This document shows, piece after piece, positions 7,501 to 15,935 of a DNA stretch of 64,000 bases (the stretch's first letter is position 1; every line of letters starts with the position of its first letter). Origin of the DNA: Aliamphritea hakodatensis (lineage in GTDB: Bacteria; Pseudomonadota; Gammaproteobacteria; Pseudomonadales; Balneatricaceae); assembly GCF_024347195.1 (NCBI RefSeq), contig NZ_AP025281.1:4712001-4776000 (forward strand), in the 5' to 3' direction. The translations under genes and the position numbers were made by a program. The notes below the pieces were generated by a model that was given only the letters and a program-made list of their open reading frames with translations, was not told the origin of the DNA and ran no database searches.

Positions 7501-7532
7501 TCGCTCACTCCGGTATGCAAATGGATGAAAAA

Positions 7533-7560
7533 CGGATCAGGCCTTGCCTGTTAACCGATC
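7533..7560. repeat. Third occurrence of the GGTCAGG-CTTGCCT repeat word
   Basis: CGGATCAGGCCTTGCCTGTT, then AACCGATC, aligns with the openings of the 138-bp units at 6341 and 6480. It sits just upstream of the SnoaL-like gene, in a gap of 167 bp. Confidence 0.45.
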
Positions 7561-7667
7561 CGGCTGGCGAAGCTAACAGGACAGCCCCGGCGCTTCCCCA
7601 TAATAACGGCCGCTGCTATTACGGTTTGAAATGGCACGGCACTTTTCTGGCTTGTGAACAGGAGCTT

Positions 7668-8291
7668 TTAGTCAGCCAGCCGTTTCAGTTCGCTCAGATC
7701 ATTCAGCCCTTTAGCCTCAAGAAAGCGGATGTACTGAGCCACTGTCAGATCATGATAATCCGCATCAGGTGTATCAAGCCTTGCCTGCAGATCTGCGCCC
7801 GCCGCCAGTAACAGCTTAAAATACTTGGGATTATTAAACAGTACCGCCTGATGCAACGGTGTAAAACCATCCAGTGGCGCATCAACCGATTCCCCGCGGG
7901 CAATTAACACCGCCAGCAATGAATATGCACGTTGCTCGGCACGGTCTACCTCGGCAGCTAACGCCCCGCCTTCGCTGCGCTGGCCATCATCAATAGAGTT
8001 CAGCATCCGCCCCTGCCAGGCAACAAGGGGCGCACCACAAATATTGATTTTTTCCGATAAATGGCTGCAACGCCCGTAGGGGTAATCAAAGGTTTTCATC
8101 ATCCAGACGGCGGCAGCCGGGCTAAGCAGATAGCCGTTGGCGTCGTAAGGGTTCGCGCTAAACTCTTCACCCTTCAAGACCGCTAACGTCACCAGACCAT
8201 AGCCGTCGCTCGCTAAACCCACAGTCCGGCTGGCACTGGGCACAAGGCTGATTAACACGCACAAACCAATAACAATCAACGGCACTTTCAT
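7668..8291 (-). CDS. Ankyrin-repeat protein with N-terminal signal or anchor
   Basis: A 207-residue protein beginning with a hydrophobic segment (MKVPLIVIGLCVLISLVP) and ending with an ankyrin helix-turn-helix (GFTPLHQAVLFNNPKYFKLLLAAGADLQA) and a partial second repeat. The middle holds two Cys (RCSHLSEKINICG) that could pair outside the cytoplasm. An in-frame ATG at 8330 would add 13 residues before the signal; neither start has a strong ribosome site, and 8291 gives a cleaner signal. It is probably exported or membrane-anchored and used for protein contacts. No enzyme domain seen. Confidence 0.65.
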   Translation of the reverse strand: MKVPLIVIGLCVLISLVPSASRTVGLASDGYGLVTLAVLKGEEFSANPYDANGYLLSPAAAVWMMKTFDYPYGRCSHLSEKINICGAPLVAWQGRMLNSIDDGQRSEGGALAAEVDRAEQRAYSLLAVLIARGESVDAPLDGFTPLHQAVLFNNPKYFKLLLAAGADLQARLDTPDADYHDLTVAQYIRFLEAKGLNDLSELKRLAD

Positions 8292-8804
8292 TGAATACGC
8301 CCGCACTCTGATGAATAACCCGGCCATCATAAAGATAAAGCATCAGGGGGCAAAGAATATACCGGATCAGCCTGACCTTACGCCTTACCTGAAGTACATA
8401 GTCGCGGGGGCAGGTTTTGTTTATTTAAGGGCCGAGCCGAATATCCACCAGCGCACCTGCTTGACCCTCTACTATCTGCGTTCAGGTTTCTGGGTGTGAA
8501 TGTAGATGCTGTAACCGTCCATAGCATGTAGTCACAAATCTGATTTAATGCGCTAGCGCTAGAGACCCTGTTATCTTCAAAGCCTGTTTCGAACCAACCA
8601 ACGCCCTCTTAGGTTATCAGCACTGCCTATTCGATACTTAAGAAGTGAGGTTCGTAGCCATAACAGAAGTCATTTAGGTCATAGATCCCAAGGCAGTCCG
8701 GGTGTTAATGACGTCTTCAAAGGGATGATGTACTGTTGAATCATTCATCAAGAATGGATGTGTAATGCACGTATCAACAAGGAATGTATAAGGAAAGCTA
8801 AGAC
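8292..8804. other. Intergenic stretch holding a decayed gene tail
   Basis: Apart from the DinB-like remnant at 8462-8572, I see no coding frame. The right end (8,640-8,800) should hold the promoter and leader of the following membrane protein gene; AAGGAAAG lies just before its GTG. Confidence 0.4.
8462..8572 (-). pseudogene. Remnant of a DinB-family gene 3' end
   Basis: About 110 bp align with the last ~110 bp of the DinB-family gene (6553-6660), including TGAATGTAGATGC, TGTAACCGTCCA and TAATGCGCT. A one-base deletion and other indels break the frame, and the rest of the gene is missing. This is a paralogue or old duplicate reduced to its tail. Confidence 0.75.
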
Positions 8805-9212
8805 GTGGGCAGTATTACAACATTTATGGCCATAGCAGGCCTATTTCTTTGTTTTAGAAAAGGTGAAAGATGGTTTGGCATCCTTTTGTTGTTGGGAGCA
8901 AGCTACATTGGCTACACGGATTACTTCGAAAACCATGCGTATCTGGACTATAAAAAGTCAGGCAACTTTTGTGTGACAAGTATTCATGTGTTAAAAACCA
9001 GAGGAGGTAAAAAACCTATCCTCAGAGGCTACGTGGACAATGAACGTATAAAATTACATTACAATCATTACGTTAGATCAAACTATCCTTTCGATTTATC
9101 TAAAGTTCAAAAGGATCAGTGCTATGACCTTGAGTACATCGACGCACCTCTTCAGGAAACACTGCCATATAAAATGATCCGACATACCGGACCTTATACA
9201 CAGAGCGGATAA
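8805..9212 (+). CDS. Hypothetical small membrane protein
   Basis: A 135-residue protein with two N-terminal hydrophobic segments (ITTFMAIAGLFLCF and FGILLLLGASYIGYTDY) and a polar remainder with two Cys (FCVTSI and QCYDLEY). The start is GTG at 8805 with AAGGAAAG upstream; an ATG eight codons in is an alternative. No family recognised. It is isolated on the plus strand between the accessory region and serA, and its richness in Tyr, Lys and Asn hints at foreign origin. Confidence 0.6.
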   Translation: MGSITTFMAIAGLFLCFRKGERWFGILLLLGASYIGYTDYFENHAYLDYKKSGNFCVTSIHVLKTRGGKKPILRGYVDNERIKLHYNHYVRSNYPFDLSKVQKDQCYDLEYIDAPLQETLPYKMIRHTGPYTQSG

Positions 9213-9514
9213 CTTCGGCCTCAACCGTTCGGCCCTATTCTTTCACTGCCCCCCTGCCTAAATACCAACATAATGGAATTTACCTGCCCAACTCACTCTA
9301 AGGTCTACCAACAATCAACACCTTATGAAGCCTTCTCATAATATATTGAATTTTTTTCCACTCAGAACAACATCTAACAATCCAAAAGCGACACACTTAT
9401 GCTAATATGCGCCCCCTGATTGATGTATTCCGTCAGCTACACTGGTTTACATAGGTTTCGGCACGAGACTGAGCAGTCAGACCCCACAATTAGACATACT
9501 ACGAGCTTCGGAAG
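9213..9514. other. Upstream region of serA (about 300 bp)
   Basis: No reading frame. An extended -10 (TGC then TAATAT, 9400-9408) would start a leader of about 100 bases before serA. The leader contains CTGAGCAGTCAG (9468-9479), a small self-complementary element. No known riboswitch was recognised. Confidence 0.4.
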
Positions 9515-10747
9515 ATGAACCAACATACACCTCTGGATAAAAGCAAAATCAAAATTTTGCTGTTAGAGGGCGTCCACCAGTCCGCACTGGATACGCTAAA
9601 CGCGCAAGGTTACACCAACATTGAATATCTGACCGGCTCCTTACCGGAAGATGAACTGATTGAACGTATTAAAGATGTACGTTTTATCGGTATCCGTTCC
9701 CGCACCCAGCTCACTGAGAAAGTGTTTGCTGCTGCTGAAAAACTGATCTCCGTGGGCTGCTTCTGTATCGGCACCAACCAGGTTGATCTGAATGCAGCTA
9801 TCCAGCGCGGTGTTGCGGTATTCAATGCCCCTTATTCCAACACCCGCTCGGTTGCCGAGCTGGTAATTGCTCAGTCCATCCTGCTGCTTCGCGGCGTGCC
9901 GGAGAAGAGCGCTAAGGCCCACCGGGGTGTATGGCAGAAGTCGGCGAAAAACTCGTATGAAATCCGTGGTAAGAAACTCGGCATTGTCGGTTACGGCAGC
10001 ATCGGTTCACAGCTGAGTGTGATGGCTGAGTCACTGGGTATGGAAGTACTCTTCTACGATACCGTGACTAAACTGCCACTGGGTAATGCGGTACAGGTTG
10101 GCAGCATGAAAGAGCTGCTGAATACCTGTGACATCATTTCCCTGCATGTACCGGAAACCCGGGCTACTAAAAATATGATGGGCCCTGCACAGTTTGCTGA
10201 GATGAAGCACGGTTCGATCTTCATTAACGCGGCCCGCGGCACCGTTGTGGATATCGATGCTCTGTGCGGTGCATTAAGTGAACAGCGCCTGCTGGGTGCC
10301 GCCATTGATGTATTCCCGGTTGAGCCACGTACCAACGATGATGAGTTCATCTCGCCGTTACGTGAGTTCGATAACGTGATCCTGACCCCACACGTGGGCG
10401 GCTCCACCATGGAAGCCCAGGAAAACATCGGCTATGAAGTGGCTGAAAAACTGATCAAGTACAGTGATAACGGTACCTCTGTCAGCTCGGTTAACTTCCC
10501 TGAAGTTGCCCTGCCAGAGCATCCGGATGTTCACCGTCTGCTGCACATTCACGAGAACAAGCCGGGTGTGCTAACCGCGATCAACGAAGTGTTCTCTGAG
10601 AACAACATCAACGTTAGCGGTCAGTACCTGCAGACGAACGAGAACGTGGGTTATGTCGTGATCGAGGTGGATGCTGACTGTTCAGACGTGGCGCTGTACA
10701 AGCTGAAGCACGTTCCGGGCACTATCCGCTGCCGCCGGCTGGTATAA
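9515..10747 (+). CDS. serA: D-3-phosphoglycerate dehydrogenase
   Basis: Oxidises 3-phosphoglycerate to 3-phosphohydroxypyruvate, the committed step of serine synthesis. The 410-residue protein aligns over its whole length with E. coli SerA. It has the substrate-binding loop NAPYSNTRSVAELV, the NAD motif GYGSIG (159-164), catalytic R241 (NAARGT), E270 and H293 (TPHVGGST), and a C-terminal ACT domain (~338-410, HENKPGVLTAIN) that gives serine feedback inhibition. The ATG sits directly after GGAAG. It is monocistronic with a strong terminator. Confidence 0.97.
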   Translation: MNQHTPLDKSKIKILLLEGVHQSALDTLNAQGYTNIEYLTGSLPEDELIERIKDVRFIGIRSRTQLTEKVFAAAEKLISVGCFCIGTNQVDLNAAIQRGVAVFNAPYSNTRSVAELVIAQSILLLRGVPEKSAKAHRGVWQKSAKNSYEIRGKKLGIVGYGSIGSQLSVMAESLGMEVLFYDTVTKLPLGNAVQVGSMKELLNTCDIISLHVPETRATKNMMGPAQFAEMKHGSIFINAARGTVVDIDALCGALSEQRLLGAAIDVFPVEPRTNDDEFISPLREFDNVILTPHVGGSTMEAQENIGYEVAEKLIKYSDNGTSVSSVNFPEVALPEHPDVHRLLHIHENKPGVLTAINEVFSENNINVSGQYLQTNENVGYVVIEVDADCSDVALYKLKHVPGTIRCRRLV

Positions 10748-10780
10748 ATCCACGGCGTCAGATGGCCTGTTTCAAACAAA

Positions 10781-10807
10781 AAAGCACTGCTCAGGCAGTG
10801 CTTTTTT
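10781..10807 (+). terminator. Rho-independent terminator of serA
   Basis: Ten-pair perfect stem (10781-10790 with 10795-10804), TCAG loop, ending in a T-run. Confidence 0.9.
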
Positions 10808-10859
10808 ATTTCAGCCAGTAACAGCCACTGGGTATATTTTAAGTTCATGAAACACAACA

Positions 10860-10919
10860 AAAACCCACTTTGGTTAGCCTGATTACCCAAGTTGGCAGCG
10901 CCATTTCGCGGTGGGTTTT
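10860..10919. repeat. 9-bp inverted repeat enclosing 42 bases
   Basis: AAAACCCAC (10860-10868) pairs exactly with GTGGGTTTT (10911-10919), and the flanks ACAA and GTG extend it loosely. It could be a structured RNA or a miniature element. No promoter or T-run decides between these. Confidence 0.35.
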
Positions 10920-11109
10920 GTGCACTGTAAATTTGCCTAAAAGCCCCGCCATTACTGCCGATAAAGCAGTTAATGATTAATTAATGTGCAGTTTTTATTT
11001 TCTCGCGACTGTATATATATTATTCTATGTGTGAGACTGAAAAAATGTGCTGCATATTGGACTTGCCGGCACAGTGACACGATGAAGAATCGATGGAGTG
11101 ATAGGTAAG

Positions 11110-11331
11110 ATGGAAAACAAGCGATTATGCAGTGACTGCTTCATACTGGTGCGTCGCCAACTGGTTACATTGCACGAGAACCTGGTTGAAAGAAACCACG
11201 TGTTCAATGACACCATTTACGAGTGCCAGGCCTGTAAGCACCTGATCCGGCTTTCACATGTACCACATCAGTGGAGTGTGATGGAGCCTGCTGAAGACGA
11301 TATCCATCAGCACGATGCAAAGACCGCCTGA
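11110..11331 (+). CDS. Small zinc-ribbon-like protein
   Basis: A 73-residue protein with CxxC (CSDC, residues 7-10) and a second CxxC (CQAC, about 38-41) separated by a long helix, which fits a zinc ribbon or treble-clef knuckle. The acidic tail has several His. The ATG at 11110 is preferred to the in-frame GTG at 11098, with AGG just before it. It is followed by its own terminator, so it is probably a single-gene unit. I do not recognise the family; nucleic-acid or protein binding is a guess from the fold. Confidence 0.65.
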   Translation: MENKRLCSDCFILVRRQLVTLHENLVERNHVFNDTIYECQACKHLIRLSHVPHQWSVMEPAEDDIHQHDAKTA

Positions 11332-11342
11332 TCACTGAAAGT

Positions 11343-11368
11343 CAGCCTGCCCCGCAGGCTGTTTTTTT
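11343..11368 (+). terminator. Rho-independent terminator of the zinc-ribbon gene
   Basis: Stem CAGCCTGC/GCAGGCTG (11343-11350, 11354-11361), three-base loop, seven T. Confidence 0.9.
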
Positions 11369-11451
11369 ATCCGCTGATATAATCGGCAGTGTTTCTTACG
11401 CCCTGTCATAACGCTCCCTCCAACGCCGTTCATTCCGTTCATTAAATACAC

Positions 11452-11481
11452 AAAAACGGCCAGCAATGATGTCTGGCCGTT
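11452..11481 (-). terminator. Terminator of the MBL-fold gene
   Basis: Nine-pair stem (11455-11463 with 11473-11481) followed on the minus strand by TTTTT, 58 bp past the stop. Confidence 0.8.
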
Positions 11482-11538
11482 CCGCTGTAAACACCCAGAG
11501 TATCTGCACAGCTTTATCCACAGATATTCTGTATAACT

Positions 11539-12456
11539 TTACTCTTTGGTGTGATTCATCCCGAAATACATCACTTGCTCATTCATGTCTTTAATCTTGT
11601 CCGGATTCAGAACCAGGCGAGAGCTTTCCAGTTTATCCACATTCGGCTGGGCATCGACCCATTCGTCGGCAGAGCTCAGGGTTGTCAGCACGCTGCTGGC
11701 ACCTTTGGTGTAGTAATGGCCGGGGATAACCACTTTCGGTTGGTAACGCTCCAGCGCGGTGTCTACGTCTTCATAGCTGAGAATATGCTGGGAGCCGTCG
11801 ATGTTCATGATCAGTACATCGACCGTTTTCAGTACGTCTTCCACATGGTCTGCAGGGATTGGCCGGTTGTCACCCCAGTGGGCAATTTTAATGCCGCCGG
11901 TTTCGATCACCTGAATATAGTTGTCCATGTGCAGGAAGTTTTCTTTGGCGCAGAAGTCCTGACCGAATTCTTCATCGGCTTCGGTCCACTTATACCAGCC
12001 TTTGGACGCACACATGTGCTTGTCTGCCAGCCCGGTGACTTTTACGTCGCCCAGCTTATATTCACCGGATAGCCGTTCCAGCACCTGAATGGCATGGGGG
12101 CGGTATACGGCGTCGTGGTCAAAGTGTGCGTGGGTGGATAACACCAGATCGACGGGCACTTCCGGGAATTCTTCCGGGAACCAGACGCCCCAGTAACCGG
12201 ACGGGTCATTACGCCACGGGTCGATCATTATCTTCAGGCCGTCCGGAGAGGTGATACGAAATGCCATATGGCCAAAGAAGTCGATGGTGACATCACCGGG
12301 CTTCGACGGGTCTCCGCCGTTTTTCTGGGCTTCAATAACCTTGTTATTGTTCTCGGTGAATGTCCACGAACGGGACTCCGCCTGAACACCGCCGGCCAGG
12401 CTGCACGCCAGTAACGCGGGGGCAAAATATCGGATCAGTTTGTTGTTTTTATTCAT
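11539..12456 (-). CDS. Exported MBL-fold metallo-hydrolase
   Basis: A 305-residue metallo-beta-lactamase-fold protein with a signal peptide (KLIRYFAPALLACSLAGGVQA, cleavage likely after residue 26), hence periplasmic. The metal motif THAHFDHD is at 108-115, with further ligands in AHWGDNR and VIPGHYY. The layout (IDFFGHMAFRI, then IDPW) is that of the UlaG-like branch that hydrolyses small substrates. It contains several Cys. The upstream GAF-LuxR gene is on the same strand and could be its regulator. Substrate unknown. Confidence 0.8.
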   Translation of the reverse strand: MNKNNKLIRYFAPALLACSLAGGVQAESRSWTFTENNNKVIEAQKNGGDPSKPGDVTIDFFGHMAFRITSPDGLKIMIDPWRNDPSGYWGVWFPEEFPEVPVDLVLSTHAHFDHDAVYRPHAIQVLERLSGEYKLGDVKVTGLADKHMCASKGWYKWTEADEEFGQDFCAKENFLHMDNYIQVIETGGIKIAHWGDNRPIPADHVEDVLKTVDVLIMNIDGSQHILSYEDVDTALERYQPKVVIPGHYYTKGASSVLTTLSSADEWVDAQPNVDKLESSRLVLNPDKIKDMNEQVMYFGMNHTKE

Positions 12457-12476
12457 GATTGTCTCCTGCTACCGCA

Positions 12477-12498
12477 CGTCAGGCCGAATTGCCTGACG
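12477..12498. promoter_or_regulatory. Perfect 8-bp inverted repeat upstream of the MBL gene
   Basis: CGTCAGGC (12477-12484) and GCCTGACG (12491-12498), six bases apart, 21 bp before the MBL-fold start. There is no T-run. The symmetry and position suit an operator, possibly for the adjacent LuxR-type regulator; this is inference. Confidence 0.45.
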
Positions 12499-12560
12499 CA
12501 GGAACCACCATCATTGAATAATTCATTCCCCCTTAGAAGCAGGGGAAAATAGGTGATAAA

Positions 12561-12580
12561 TAAGGGGGCATCCCCCTATT
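12561..12580 (-). terminator. Possible terminator of the GAF-LuxR gene
   Basis: AGGGGG/CCCCCT stem with a three-base loop, overlapping the end of the gene's 3' side and followed on the minus strand by TTATTTAT. Short stem, so weak. Confidence 0.35.
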
Positions 12581-12582
12581 TT

Positions 12583-13533
12583 TTACTGGCTGGCTGCCAG
12601 CAAATATTGCTTGAGGGTCACGCTTGAACGGGCCAGCCCCAGCTTTTCGCGGATATTACGGCGGTGGAAGTCGATGGTACTTTTTTCCAGATGCATCTGC
12701 TGCGCAATAGCCTTGCTGGATAAACCGTTGCCAATCGCCACGGCAACCTGCTGCTCTGTGGGGGTTAGCCGGGCCAGTGAGGTATTCTTCGGGTGCCGCA
12801 CCGCCCCTAACTGTTCGCGGATACGGCCGAGATATTCCTGCTGTTCCACCGTTAAGCCGCTGCTTTCCAGCTTACGTAACCAGGGCTGTAACAGGTGCTC
12901 GATACTGGCGTAGATCTCTGTTTCCAGCGCTTGCTTATCCTGTTCCCGCTGATTCAGCAGCACCCGCATGGCGGTGTTAATTTCTTCCAGATCGTTCGCC
13001 CGGGCACGCACTTCAAAGCGCTGTTGCTGTAAGGCCTGTTCCAGTATCTGCTGCTCGGTGCGCTGCTGTTGCTGGCGGAACAGAAACTGCAGGTCGCCGT
13101 TTACCAGCAACTGGAATTCTTCCAACAGCCCTTTGTATTGTTGCGCCTGCAGGTTATGCCGCACGTCCAGTACACACAGGGTGCCAAAGGGTTCGCCGTC
13201 GGGCCAGCTCAGCGGGTAGCCCAGATAAAATGACAGCCCCAGTACCATGTCCGGGTTATCCCGCCATTCTTTATCCAGCTGTGCGTCGGTGACCAGCAGG
13301 GGTTCACGGGTATCGATCACCCGGTCACAGTAAAGCCCGCAGTTACGCGGACTTTCTTCGTGGGCACAGTAAGGATTGCCGGCGGTATCACTGCTCACCA
13401 GCATTTCGATATCCCGGGGTTTGATCCGGGTGATCAGAGCAGCGGGGGTATCGGTGATACGCCCCATCAGGTCTACCAGACGCTGCCAGCGGGCCAGCAT
13501 CGGGGCGGGAATTTCAGGTTTTACCTGCGACAT
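12583..13533 (-). CDS. GAF-domain LuxR-type transcriptional regulator
   Basis: A 316-residue regulator. Residues ~15-150 form a GAF sensor domain with NPYCAHEE and a cluster of Cys (CAHEESPRNCGLYC) that could bind a metal or sense redox. About 150-215 is a Gln-rich coiled coil, and 250-316 is a LuxR/FixJ HTH (LTPTEQQVAVAIGNGLSSKAIA, then STIDFHRRNIREKLGL). There is no receiver domain. AGAGG precedes the ATG. It lies 126 bp upstream of the MBL-fold gene on the same strand, so local control is plausible. Confidence 0.85.
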   Translation of the reverse strand: MSQVKPEIPAPMLARWQRLVDLMGRITDTPAALITRIKPRDIEMLVSSDTAGNPYCAHEESPRNCGLYCDRVIDTREPLLVTDAQLDKEWRDNPDMVLGLSFYLGYPLSWPDGEPFGTLCVLDVRHNLQAQQYKGLLEEFQLLVNGDLQFLFRQQQQRTEQQILEQALQQQRFEVRARANDLEEINTAMRVLLNQREQDKQALETEIYASIEHLLQPWLRKLESSGLTVEQQEYLGRIREQLGAVRHPKNTSLARLTPTEQQVAVAIGNGLSSKAIAQQMHLEKSTIDFHRRNIREKLGLARSSVTLKQYLLAASQ

Positions 13534-13628
13534 TACAAAAACCTCTGCTGTTATTTTTATAGGTTTTTATAGCGTGCTGAAGCGGCACAGCTGCTCACAT
13601 ACTACTAAGCAATGCCGTATTTAGAAAG

Positions 13629-13649
13629 AAACCCGGCAAAACCGGGTTT
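13629..13649 (-). terminator. Terminator of the rlmI-tas unit
   Basis: AAACCCGG/CCGGGTTT with a five-base loop, followed on the minus strand by TTTCTTTCT. Confidence 0.85.
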
Positions 13650-13682
13650 CATAAGATGGTGACTCAGAGGTTAATCCGCGGC

Positions 13683-14720
13683 TTACGGGCAGGGGTTGGA
13701 ATGCAGTTTCCCGAGCACTTCCAGCTGTTCTGAAAGTTCTGCAGACAGTTGCATTTCAAAGGCATCAATATTGGCTTCCAGCTGTGGCATTTGCGTGGCA
13801 CCGATAATGGTACTGGCAACAAAGTCACGGCTGTCCACATAGGCCAGCGCCATTTGCGCCGGGTTCCAGCCATGTTGCCGGGCCAGGCTCACGTAGTCGC
13901 GGGTAGCGGCCACACCTGCCGGCTGAATATAGCGGCCAAACTGTTTATAGAGGGTCAGGCGGGCGCCTTCCGGCCACTGGTCATCCAGATATTTACCGGA
14001 CAGCACACCAAAGCCCAGCGGCGAGTACGGCAGCATAGGCACGTTTTCCCGCAGCAATACTTCCGTCAGCCCCACTTCATCGGAACGGTTCAGCAGGCTG
14101 TACGGGTTCTGCACGCTGACCACTTTCGGCAGGCCGAGTATTTCAGCGTACTTCACAAAGCTCATGACGCCCCACGGGGTTTCATTCGACAGGCCGATGT
14201 AACGGATCTTGCCTTCATCCACCAGCGCTTTAAGCACTTTCAGGGTGTCCAGCATGGCGGTGCCGTCGTGCTGCGGCGCGTGGGTGTAGTTCAACTGGCC
14301 GAAGAAGTTAGTGGCTCTGTCGGGCCAGTGCAGCTGATACAGGTCGATGTAGTCGGTCTGTAAGCGTTCCAGACTGCCTTCAACGGCTGCACGGATATTG
14401 GCTTCATCAAAGTGGATATCCGGGCGCATAAAGCGGGTCATTTCCGCCGGGCCGGCCACTTTAGTAGCCAGTATGACTTTATCCCGGTTACCCCGTTGCT
14501 GCATCCAGCGGCCGATGATGACTTCAGTCTGACCCTGCAGGCTTTCATTCACCGGTGCGGGGTAGATTTCCGCAGTATCGACAAAGTTAACGCCACGCTC
14601 AAAGGCATAATCCAGTTGGGCAAAGGCTTCTGCTTCGGTGTTGTCCTGTGAGTATGTCATGGTGCCCAGACATACCCGGCTGACGTTCAGATCACTGTCA
14701 CCCAACAGGTTATAGCGCAT
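13683..14720 (-). CDS. tas: Aldo/keto reductase, Tas-like
   Basis: A 345-residue NADP(H)-dependent aldo-keto reductase matching E. coli Tas in length and layout. The catalytic tetrad is visible: D48 (VDTAEIY), Y53, K87 (LATKV) and H131 (YQLHWPD). The phosphate-binding end is STIIGATQMPQLEAN. Tas was named for suppressing a tyrosine requirement in E. coli, and its native substrate is unsettled. It is co-directional with rlmI, 27 bp apart, so probably in its transcript. Confidence 0.88.
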   Translation of the reverse strand: MRYNLLGDSDLNVSRVCLGTMTYSQDNTEAEAFAQLDYAFERGVNFVDTAEIYPAPVNESLQGQTEVIIGRWMQQRGNRDKVILATKVAGPAEMTRFMRPDIHFDEANIRAAVEGSLERLQTDYIDLYQLHWPDRATNFFGQLNYTHAPQHDGTAMLDTLKVLKALVDEGKIRYIGLSNETPWGVMSFVKYAEILGLPKVVSVQNPYSLLNRSDEVGLTEVLLRENVPMLPYSPLGFGVLSGKYLDDQWPEGARLTLYKQFGRYIQPAGVAATRDYVSLARQHGWNPAQMALAYVDSRDFVASTIIGATQMPQLEANIDAFEMQLSAELSEQLEVLGKLHSNPCP

Positions 14721-14747
14721 GGCGTTTCCTCTTTGTTACGGCTGCGG

Positions 14748-15935
14748 TTATACCGGCAGCAGACGAACGAAATATGACTTCAGGTAATCGGTTTCCGGAA
14801 TTGCCGGATGTACCGGGTGGTCGCCGCCCTGATGGCCCTGATCAAAGATCTGTGCCTGACGGTCCAGCGCGCGGCTTTCTGAGCGGATCATATCCACCAG
14901 ACGGTCACGCTGCAGGTGCATGGAGCAGGATGCAGAAACCAGAATGCCGTTCTTGGCAACCAGACGCATTGCCAGTTGGTTCATGCGGCGGTATGCCTGT
15001 TCACCGTTGCGGATATCTTTACGCTTCTGAATAAACGCCGGCGGATCAAGGATCACTACATCGAACTTTTCGCCTTCTTCCAGCAGCATCTTGCAGCCGT
15101 CGAATGCATCGCCCTGCATGGTGGTAAAGCGGTCTGCCGCTTCGTTGATGCGGGCGTTTTCTTCCGCCACGTCCAGCGCAAATTCAGAGGCATCCAGACA
15201 GGTTACATGGTCAGCACCGGCCGCCAGTGCCTGTACGCCCCAGCCACCCACGTAGCTGAACAGGTCGAGTACTTTTTTACCGGCTACGTGCTGTTGCATA
15301 CGGGCGCGGTTCAGACGGTGGTCGTAGAACCAGCCGGTCTTCTGGCCAGCCTTAACAGGCGCCACCAGCGGTACGCCGTTTTCCATCAGCGGTGCCATGT
15401 CCGGTACTTCGCCGTAAACGGTTTCAACGTAGCTTTCCAGGCCTTCCATGTCGCGCATCTTACCGTCGTTGCGGAACAGAACGCCCTGCGGTTTGAAGAC
15501 TTTCAGCAGCGCGGCAAGAATTTCATCTTTCAGCGCTTCCATACCGGCGGTGGAGATCTGCACGACAAAAATATCGAAATAGCGATCGATCACTAACCCG
15601 GAAAGGCCGTCACTGTCGCCAAACACCAGCCGGTAACACGGCTGATCGAAGCAGGCTTCACGCAGCGAAAGCGCAACCTTCAGGCGGTGCACCAGCAGCG
15701 ACTGATCCATGGTCTGCTTCACAGAACGGCTGATCAGCCGGGCGCAGATCAGGGTGTTCGGGTTTACATATGCAATGCCCAGTGCTTTTCCGTTGGCGGT
15801 TTCAACCACCACCTGTTCACCGGCAGCGAACTGTTTCAGCGGCGTTGCCTTGGTATTTACCTCGTTGCTGTAGATCCAGACATGGCCACCGCGCAGACGT
15901 TTATCTGCGCCACTGTTTAATCGTAATACTTGCAA
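14748..15935 (-). CDS. rlmI: 23S rRNA m5C1962 methyltransferase
   Basis: A SAM-dependent RNA methyltransferase: N-terminal PUA domain (~residues 1-75, RLRGGHVWIYSNEV), an RlmI-specific middle domain and a Rossmann methyltransferase with VLDLFSYVGGWG, the acidic ribose-binding LDASEFAL, the catalytic motif ILDPPAF and SCSMHL, where the Cys is catalytic. The preferred start is TTG at 15935, because GGA lies six bases upstream and the product then begins where E. coli RlmI does. A GTG at 15980 would add 15 residues with a poorer ribosome site. Confidence 0.9.
   Translation of the reverse strand: MQVLRLNSGADKRLRGGHVWIYSNEVNTKATPLKQFAAGEQVVVETANGKALGIAYVNPNTLICARLISRSVKQTMDQSLLVHRLKVALSLREACFDQPCYRLVFGDSDGLSGLVIDRYFDIFVVQISTAGMEALKDEILAALLKVFKPQGVLFRNDGKMRDMEGLESYVETVYGEVPDMAPLMENGVPLVAPVKAGQKTGWFYDHRLNRARMQQHVAGKKVLDLFSYVGGWGVQALAAGADHVTCLDASEFALDVAEENARINEAADRFTTMQGDAFDGCKMLLEEGEKFDVVILDPPAFIQKRKDIRNGEQAYRRMNQLAMRLVAKNGILVSASCSMHLQRDRLVDMIRSESRALDRQAQIFDQGHQGGDHPVHPAIPETDYLKSYFVRLLPV

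Larger units (their letters stand above)
10748..11109. other. Intergenic region after serA
   Basis: Contains the serA terminator, the long-range inverted repeat at 10860-10919, and an AT-rich stretch (10,970-11,030) likely to hold the promoter of the zinc-ribbon gene. No reading frame supported. Confidence 0.4.

Noticed and set aside
1..9200. Integron cassette array
   Set aside because: Many small same-strand genes suggest it, but no integrase and no attC-type core sites were recognised, and spacings vary too much.
11514..11522. Single TTATCCACA near the MBL gene end
   Set aside because: One isolated box without a cluster, AT-rich unwinding region or dnaA/dnaN is not evidence of an origin.
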